From the IMG/VR virus record IMGVR_UViG_3300021960_000676, positions 1 through 20,286 of that record: a stretch of DNA of 20,286 nucleotides, one strand, 5' to 3'. Position numbers and translations under genes: made by a program. This stretch comes from a virus. The notes below the pieces were generated by a model. The model was not told the origin of the DNA, made no database searches, and saw nothing but the letters and a program-made list of their open reading frames with translations. Shown here piece by piece: positions 14,972 through 20,286 of the stretch (position 1 is the first letter of the stretch; each line of letters starts with the position of its first letter).

Positions 14972-17900
14972 ATGTCTAGTTTTACTATAACAGAAAAAGC
15001 ACTAGAAACTATTAAAAGAGATGAACAACAAGTCTCCGCTTCTGGTAATTTTTTATTAGGACAAAAAAGAACTATTTTCTCAAACGTAGCACGTAGAGTT
15101 AAAGATGAGTTTGAAGGAAATAGAAGAGCAAAGGAAAAAGAAGGTACAGACTACATAGCTAAAACAGGAGATGCTATTAACTTATACTTTGGTTCTACTG
15201 GAGAAGGTGATGCAGGTATAAGTGAAGCAGGAAAAAGCCTTGTAAGCTCATTAACTACAGGTGCAGAAAACTTAACCACACTTTTAAACACAGTATTATT
15301 TAAAGCTACTGAAGAAGGTGTAGACCCTAATTTTAATATAAAAGAAAGTTATTCTGCGTTAGTAGAAAATATACCTTTTAGATACAGAGAAGATATAATA
15401 AGCTCTGGAAGCTTACCTGCTGCAATGCGGTCTAGAGAAAGAGTTCTTGATAAACTAAAAGTAGAAGAAGTTATATCACAACAATACGGTGGAGGAATGA
15501 TGAGGCTTGCAGGACAACTTGTTGACCTGGACTTAGTTCTTACTCCAATAGGTTTTGGTGCAGGTAAATATGCAGCAATGGGTGCTAAAGGTTTACAGGG
15601 AGCTGCTTTAAGAAAAGCTAGATTAATGAATAGTGCTTTTAGTGGTGCTAAAGCAGGTGCTGCTTCAGGTGCTTTATTAGGTGGTGTGGATATGCTTTCT
15701 ACAGAAGGCAGTGGTTTTGATGACGCAGTAATATTTACTAGCCTTGGAGCATTAACAGGTGGAATACTTGGAACAGGTTTTGGAGTTTTAGGAAATGCCT
15801 TTAAGAAAGAGTATTATAATGTAGGGGATGATTACGTACAGAAAATTTTAGACTTAGATGACAAGTTACTTACGGACCCTAACGCAGTAGATGTTGCTAG
15901 TATTCCAGCTGTACCCAGACCAATAGAAAAAAGTAAACCTAAAAAAGTTAAAAAATCTAAAGTAGTTAGGTTAGATAAAGAAGGTAAAAAAATAAGAGGT
16001 TCTTCTAATGCTTGGATTGATGTAGCAGAGGATTGGGTAGAAACCTCTGGCTTTAATAAAAGACGAGAAGAAGTGGATAAGTGGTTGTTAGCGTTAGCTA
16101 ATAGTCCTATGATGGCGTTTATGGGTTCTAGACTATCACAAGCTATGTATGATAGTAAAGCTGCAACGCTTAGAATGCTTGGAGGTACTATATTTGAAAG
16201 CCCTACAACTCTTAATACAGGACCACAAGCTACAGCAGCTGCATTAGAGCCATTGTTTCATAATAGAATTTATTCTAAGTTAGATGGGTTTAGAGAAGAC
16301 TTTGCAGCTTATGCTAAAGAAATTAAAGCTACTGCAGTAGGTGATAGAACAGGTACAGTTAAAGATAATATACTTCCTAATATACTTTCTCAAGACCAAA
16401 AAAGAGAACTTATGAAAAAAGTTATGTTAGAACGTAATGCTAGAGCATTAGGAAAAGAAACTACTAATAGTCCTACCGTTAGAAAGTTAGCTGATAAGTT
16501 AGACGACTTTTATGATGAGGCTTATGATATATTATCTGCTAAAGGTTTAAATGCAGAACAAGCTGTAAAAGGTTTTGGTCCTGAAACAAACAGTTATATA
16601 AAACACTATCAACAAACTATTTGGAATGGTAATATATATAAATTTATAACCTCTGCACCAGAGGGTCAAAGAGCAGCAACAAGAGAAGCTATAACAAAAG
16701 GACTAGCTGCTAACTATAAAGTTATGAATGACTTTGATGATGAAGTTGCAAACGCAGTTGCTTTAGCTGTAGTTGGAAGAGCTATTAATAATGGTAGACA
16801 AGACTTCACTGCAAACATAAACAGCTTAATGTCTGGAGATGGTAGAAAATTTTTACAAGAAACTTTAGAAGATTCGGGACTTAGTAAATCTGAGATTAAA
16901 GGCTTAATGAAAAGATTAAATGATAATTTTGGAGAAGAGTCTAAATTAGATATTGCTAAAAAGAAAAACCTTTTAGACTTGTCTGCTAAGATAACTTTAC
17001 CTGATGGAAAAGTAATTGATACTGTAGATTTAATGGCTAATGACCTTATAACTAATACCCAACGATACGCTAGAAAAGTTTCTGGTGCATCTGCTTTAGC
17101 TAGACACGGTATAAGAAGTAGAGCAGAAAGAAATGCGTATATAGATGCTATGATGGATGAACAAGAGGTATTAATTGCTAAAGGTGTTATGAAGAAAAAT
17201 GATTTAACTAGAGCTGAATTAGAAGCTTTGTTTTCTGCTTTTGATGGAGGTGCTAGAAAAGGAACAGGTTTTGATGGTAAACTAGTTGAACAGGGTTATA
17301 CTGTATCAGCTATGAAACGCCTGACTAATATTGCTTGGCTAGATTCTTTAGGACTAACACAGTTAATTGAATCAGGAATGGTTATGACACAGTATGGTAT
17401 AGGCTCTTTCTTTGAAAGAAGTCTTAAACCAATGTTTGATAAATCTACAAGAACAAATAGACAAGAACTCTTAGAAGATTTATCTTGGACTACAGGAAAA
17501 CTTGGTAGAGAACATGAATTCATGGCTACTCATTTAGACTTAGATGAAATAAGTAAACTAGATGGCTTTCAAATACAAGAAAAAGTTAGAGAGTATGGAA
17601 GTAATCTTTCTTACATACAATCGTACTTATCTGGATTTAACCATGTAAGGGGGTATCAACAGACAACTGCTGCCTTAGGTGCGTCTGATAAATTGTTTAG
17701 AAACATAAAAAAAGCTATGGGTAAAGACGGTAAATTAAACTTTACTAAAAAACAAGCTGCTAGAATGTTCGATGACTTTGGTGCAGATGAAACTAAGTTA
17801 TTACGTTATGCTGAGTTAATTAAAAATGGAACTGTTAAATTTAGAAAAAACTCTTTAGGTATGAGTTTTGTAGATTCTTTAAATGTAAAGACTTGGCCTA

Positions 17901-18628
17901 AAGATTTATCAGATGAATTTGGTTCAAGCATTATGAGGTCTGTTAACCAGGCTATTCAAAAGTCTCTTGCAGGTGAACAAGATACTATTTTGTTTACTAA
18001 AGCAGGAGCTTTGTTAACTCATCTTATTACATTCCCTATGCAAGCGTTTAGTAAGCAAGCTATACGACACTTGAAGCATAGAGATATGGAAGCCTTAACA
18101 GGTGTAATGTATACTATAGGTGCATCTTTACTTGTGTCTTATCTTAAAGATGCTCTTAGTGGTAAAGAGCGTTCTACATCTGAGCACGTTGCAAGAGCAA
18201 TAGCATACTCTAATATGTTAGGTTGGGTCCCATTAGTGTCAGACCCTTTAGGAACTATGTTAGGTATAGATGAAATGAGATTTAATGGAAGATTTACAGA
18301 ACAATCAACTATTATTCCTCCATCTGTAAAAATGCTTAATAATGCTTATAGATTACCTGGTTCTGCATTTGCGTATGCAAAGGGAGAAGCTAACTATAAA
18401 CAAATGGAATCCATGAGAACTTTACCATTTACAAATCTTATAGGTATAGGAACTATGTTTAATATTGTAGGACAAAGAAACTCTGGTAAAGATGACGTTT
18501 CAAATTATGAAAATGTTAGAGCACTTGAATCACTTAGAAACTTAGGTGGTATATATCCGAAAGAAAATAATATTCATCTTAAAGATATATTTTCTGACTT
18601 TGAAGGCTTAAATGATATATTAAATTAA
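14972..18628 (+). CDS. Internal virion protein, T7 gp16-like (large ejection protein)
   Basis: The protein is 1218 aa (T7 gp16 is 1318) and the last gene before the fibre, the gp16 position. Residues about 225-275 form a Gly/Ala-rich hydrophobic region (AKAGAASGALLGGVDML, then ALTGGILGTGFGVLG) that could enter a membrane. A Lys-rich linker follows at about 318-345 (PIEKSKPKKVKKSKVVRL). The C-terminal part, about 1011-1060, has TKAGALLTHLITFPMQAFSK and MYTIGASLLVSYLKDAL, which resembles the conserved end of gp16 proteins. T7 gp16 starts with a soluble lytic transglycosylase domain; here I find no ES-x-n-GLMQ-type motif. It should extend the ejection tunnel through the inner membrane and help pull DNA in. 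The ribosome binding site is AAAGGAGG at 14960-14967. Confidence 0.85.
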   Translation: MSSFTITEKALETIKRDEQQVSASGNFLLGQKRTIFSNVARRVKDEFEGNRRAKEKEGTDYIAKTGDAINLYFGSTGEGDAGISEAGKSLVSSLTTGAENLTTLLNTVLFKATEEGVDPNFNIKESYSALVENIPFRYREDIISSGSLPAAMRSRERVLDKLKVEEVISQQYGGGMMRLAGQLVDLDLVLTPIGFGAGKYAAMGAKGLQGAALRKARLMNSAFSGAKAGAASGALLGGVDMLSTEGSGFDDAVIFTSLGALTGGILGTGFGVLGNAFKKEYYNVGDDYVQKILDLDDKLLTDPNAVDVASIPAVPRPIEKSKPKKVKKSKVVRLDKEGKKIRGSSNAWIDVAEDWVETSGFNKRREEVDKWLLALANSPMMAFMGSRLSQAMYDSKAATLRMLGGTIFESPTTLNTGPQATAAALEPLFHNRIYSKLDGFREDFAAYAKEIKATAVGDRTGTVKDNILPNILSQDQKRELMKKVMLERNARALGKETTNSPTVRKLADKLDDFYDEAYDILSAKGLNAEQAVKGFGPETNSYIKHYQQTIWNGNIYKFITSAPEGQRAATREAITKGLAANYKVMNDFDDEVANAVALAVVGRAINNGRQDFTANINSLMSGDGRKFLQETLEDSGLSKSEIKGLMKRLNDNFGEESKLDIAKKKNLLDLSAKITLPDGKVIDTVDLMANDLITNTQRYARKVSGASALARHGIRSRAERNAYIDAMMDEQEVLIAKGVMKKNDLTRAELEALFSAFDGGARKGTGFDGKLVEQGYTVSAMKRLTNIAWLDSLGLTQLIESGMVMTQYGIGSFFERSLKPMFDKSTRTNRQELLEDLSWTTGKLGREHEFMATHLDLDEISKLDGFQIQEKVREYGSNLSYIQSYLSGFNHVRGYQQTTAALGASDKLFRNIKKAMGKDGKLNFTKKQAARMFDDFGADETKLLRYAELIKNGTVKFRKNSLGMSFVDSLNVKTWPKDLSDEFGSSIMRSVNQAIQKSLAGEQDTILFTKAGALLTHLITFPMQAFSKQAIRHLKHRDMEALTGVMYTIGASLLVSYLKDALSGKERSTSEHVARAIAYSNMLGWVPLVSDPLGTMLGIDEMRFNGRFTEQSTIIPPSVKMLNNAYRLPGSAFAYAKGEANYKQMESMRTLPFTNLIGIGTMFNIVGQRNSGKDDVSNYENVRALESLRNLGGIYPKENNIHLKDIFSDFEGLNDILN

Positions 18629-18635
18629 AATACTG

Positions 18636-18655
18636 GGGGGGCCATAAGGCCCTCC
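18636..18655 (+). other. Intercistronic hairpin before the tail fibre gene
   Basis: GGGGGGCC (18636-18643) pairs with GGCCCTCC (18648-18655), 8 bp with one G-T pair and an ATAA loop, 7 bases after the gp16-like stop. What follows is TCAACTTTAACTAAAGGAGG. The short CTTT is not a convincing T-tract, so it may be a weak terminator or an RNA stability element. A run of seven G residues begins the structure, rare in this AT-rich genome. Confidence 0.6.
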
Positions 18656-18667
18656 TCAACTTTAACT

Positions 18668-18675
18668 AAAGGAGG
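18668..18675 (+). promoter_or_regulatory. Strong ribosome binding site that decides the TTG start of the tail fibre
   Basis: AAAGGAGG ends 5 bases before TTG 18681. An in-frame TAA at 18663-18665 rules out any earlier start. The next in-frame alternative, GTG 18696, is 20 bases from the site. The same TAAAGGAGGCTA string precedes the gp16-like gene. Confidence 0.8.
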
Positions 18676-18680
18676 CTAGA

Positions 18681-20286
18681 TTGGCCCTAACTACAGTGGA
18701 ATACACATACTCAGGACAAGCGTCATTTGCTATCCCTTTCTCATTAGGTATACTTAATAGAGCGTATGTAACTATTCAAATAAACAATCAGGTAGATGGT
18801 TCAGGCGACCCTCTTTACTATACTAACTTTACCTGGACTAGTGACAGTGAAGTTGTAATAAACGGACTAACTAACGGAGATATAATTAAAATAGCTAGAA
18901 CTATCCCTAGTAATTTGTTGCTATCAGATTACACGGCAGGTTCTAACATAACAAGAGATAACTTAAACATAGCTAACAAGCAGCTTATAATGCTTATACA
19001 TGAAGTGTTAGATAAGAATGTTACTCAACAGACTAAGCTAGATACCATTGAATCAGGAGCTACTGCAGACCAGACTGCTGCTGAAATAAAGACAGCTTAC
19101 GAGAGTAACGCTAACACTAATGCATTCACAGATGCAGACGAGAGTAAGCTAGATGGTATAGAGGCTGGTGCTGATGTAACAGATACAGCTAATGTAACTG
19201 CAGCTGGTGCTGTAATGGACTCTGAAGTAACAGACTTAGCAGGTATTAAATCTGTTACTGTATCTACTCTACAAGTAAAACCTGCTGAAGGTGCATTTGT
19301 AGATGGAGATAAGACAAAGCTAAATAGTATAGAGACTAATGCTGACGTTACTGATACAACTAACGTAGTAGCAGCTCTAACTGCAGGCACTAATATAACT
19401 ATAGCGTCAGATGGTACTATAGCTTCTACTGCTGCAGGTGGTGGTGGTGGTGTGTCTGATATAGTAGAGGACCTTACTCCCCAGCTTGGGGGAGACTTGG
19501 ACCTTAATAATCAGGATATAACAGGTACAGGTAATATAAGTATTACTGGTACAGTTAATGGACGTACCTTAGGAACAGATGGCACTAAGCTAGATGCAAT
19601 AGAAGCACTGGCTGATGTTACAGATACAGATAATGTTGTAGCTGCTCTTACTGCTGGTACTAACGTAACCATAGCAGCTGACGGTACAATTAGTTCTACA
19701 GACACTAATACAACTTACACTGTAGGTGATGGAGGTCTTACAACTAATGACTTTACAAACGCTGACCACAGTAAGCTAGACGGAATAGAAGCAGGTGCTA
19801 CTGCTGACCAAACTAAAGCTGATATAGATGCGTTAAATATAGATGCTGATACATTAGATGGACAACATGGTTCTTACTACACTAGTTACGCTGATACAGC
19901 GGTAGCTGGTATAGTAGACTCTGCTCCTGGTACGTTAGATACGCTTAATGAACTAGCACAGGCTTTAGGAGATGACCCTAATTTTGCTACTACTACAGCT
20001 ACTAACCTTAGTCAGAAGCTACCTAAAGCTGGTGGTACAATGACAGGTGACATACTGTTCAACGATGGTGTTAAAGCTAAGTATGGAACTAGCTCAGACT
20101 TACAAATTTATCACGATGGTAGTAACTCTATTATTGATGATAGTGGTACAGGCAATCTATATATACGTTCAAATGATGTATTAATTGACAAATACACAGG
20201 TGAAAGAATGATACGTGCGATTGCTGATGGCGCAGTAACATTGTATTACGATAATGCAGAAAAACTAGCTACAACATCTACAGGTA
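18681..20286 (+). CDS. Tail fibre protein, T7 gp17-like N-terminus (3'-truncated by the window edge)
   Basis: At least 535 residues, still open at the window end. The start is TTG after a perfect AAAGGAGG. Residues 1 to about 115 (beginning ALTTVEYTYSGQASFAIPFS, with later ITRDNLNIANKQLIMLIHEV) match the T7 gp17 N-terminal domain, which fixes the fibre to the tail. Residues about 119-380 are a shaft with five KLDxIExxADVTDT-type repeats, a pair of NVVAALTAGTN-ITIASDGT units and a Gly5 stretch before VSDIVEDLTPQLGGDLDLNN. After LDGQHGSYYTSYADT comes TLNELAQALGDDPNFATT. Residues 465-535 hold KYGTSSDLQIYHDGSNS, GTGNLYIRS and LYYDNAEKLATTSTG, a module common in marine phage fibres. The fibre should bind the host receptor through its missing C-terminus. 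The family call is firm for the N-terminus. Confidence 0.93.
   Translation, partial: MALTTVEYTYSGQASFAIPFSLGILNRAYVTIQINNQVDGSGDPLYYTNFTWTSDSEVVINGLTNGDIIKIARTIPSNLLLSDYTAGSNITRDNLNIANKQLIMLIHEVLDKNVTQQTKLDTIESGATADQTAAEIKTAYESNANTNAFTDADESKLDGIEAGADVTDTANVTAAGAVMDSEVTDLAGIKSVTVSTLQVKPAEGAFVDGDKTKLNSIETNADVTDTTNVVAALTAGTNITIASDGTIASTAAGGGGGVSDIVEDLTPQLGGDLDLNNQDITGTGNISITGTVNGRTLGTDGTKLDAIEALADVTDTDNVVAALTAGTNVTIAADGTISSTDTNTTYTVGDGGLTTNDFTNADHSKLDGIEAGATADQTKADIDALNIDADTLDGQHGSYYTSYADTAVAGIVDSAPGTLDTLNELAQALGDDPNFATTTATNLSQKLPKAGGTMTGDILFNDGVKAKYGTSSDLQIYHDGSNSIIDDSGTGNLYIRSNDVLIDKYTGERMIRAIADGAVTLYYDNAEKLATTSTG
19035..19815 (+). repeat. Five degenerate in-frame repeats in the tail fibre shaft
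   Basis: Copies begin at the AAG codons at 19035, 19146, 19317, 19587 and 19773, that is residues 119, 156, 213, 303 and 365 of the fibre. The consensus is KLDxIExxADVTDTxNV, with copies 1 and 5 reading GATADQT instead of DVTDT. Four copies share AAGCTAGA at the DNA level; copy 3 reads AAGCTAAA. Spacing is uneven (37, 57, 90 and 62 residues), so these are shaft motifs inside longer units rather than a simple tandem array. Copies 3 and 4 are each followed by the same 20-residue NVVAALTAGTN-type block. Such repeats allow recombination between fibres and change shaft length. Confidence 0.85.

Noticed and set aside
19477-19494. Strong hairpin CTCCCC-AGCTTG-GGGGAG inside the fibre gene
   Set aside because: It encodes TPQLGG of the common TPQLGGDLD fibre motif, and no T-tract follows; structure is most likely a by-product of codon choice.
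19097-19705. Two minus-strand ORFs (97 and 64 codons) opposite the tail fibre, with similar repetitive products
   Set aside because: Their similarity (both contain VRAATTL.VSVTSA) follows from the in-frame repeats of the fibre read backwards; they are shadows.
19035-19815. CRISPR-like regularly repeated DNA
   Set aside because: Repeats are degenerate, in frame, unevenly spaced and part of an open reading frame, so they are fibre shaft repeats.

Overview
The window is part of the genome of a T7-like podovirus (Autographiviridae type). Every supported gene is on the + strand, genes are packed with 1-17 base overlaps or short gaps, and the order of virion genes is the T7 late order: portal, scaffold, capsid, tail tubular A, tail tubular B, three internal virion (ejection) proteins, tail fibre. 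The sequence is AT-rich. The tail fibre carries modules that, to my knowledge, are common in marine phages (a KLDGIEAGA-type repeat, TPQLGGDLD, and DLQIYHDGSN followed by LYYDNAEKLATTSTG). A marine proteobacterial host is therefore likely, but nothing in the window identifies it.

Layout. Positions 2-3281 hold the end of the DNA-metabolism block: the C-terminal part of a T7 gp6-type 5'-3' exonuclease, a T4 endonuclease VII-type Holliday-junction resolvase, and a complete single-subunit RNA polymerase with its catalytic residues intact. The three are chained by TAATG stop/start overlaps. An out-of-frame 70-codon ORF with a good ribosome binding site and a strong hydrophobic segment overlaps the exonuclease and resolvase genes (279-491). 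Having the polymerase after the exonuclease and endonuclease VII, directly before the virion genes, is the phiKMV-type order rather than the T7 order, where RNAP is gene 1.

Directly after the polymerase comes a palindromic TCTCTATAGAGA block that resembles the core of a T7-class promoter. It is followed by small genes (48 aa, 64 aa, a GNAT-like 143 aa protein, and a 97 aa Gly/Arg-rich protein). Then come portal, scaffold and major capsid protein (4355-7796). A clear intrinsic terminator follows the capsid gene, as in T7, and a second, T-tract-less RNA fold lies between it and the next gene. Tail tubular A and B (7913-11133), internal virion proteins of 182, 1086 and 1218 aa (11133-18628) and the start of a tail fibre (18681 to the window end) complete the region.

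How it works together. The resolvase and exonuclease process replicating and host DNA. The phage polymerase would transcribe the downstream block, probably from the site at about 3299. Scaffold and capsid build the head on the portal. Tubular A and B build the tail nozzle. The three internal proteins should form the ejection channel, and the fibre binds the host.

Most of the window is ordinary for this phage class. The points most worth a second look are: the overprinted membrane ORF; the candidate late promoter; a set of short G/C-arm hairpins with 4-base A/T loops at the junctions flanking the capsid, last ejection and fibre genes; a portable domain apparently inserted in the gp15-like protein; and no recognisable lytic transglycosylase in the ejection proteins. 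I see no defence island, CRISPR array, tRNA, integrase or insertion sequence, and no gap over 300 bases without a gene.
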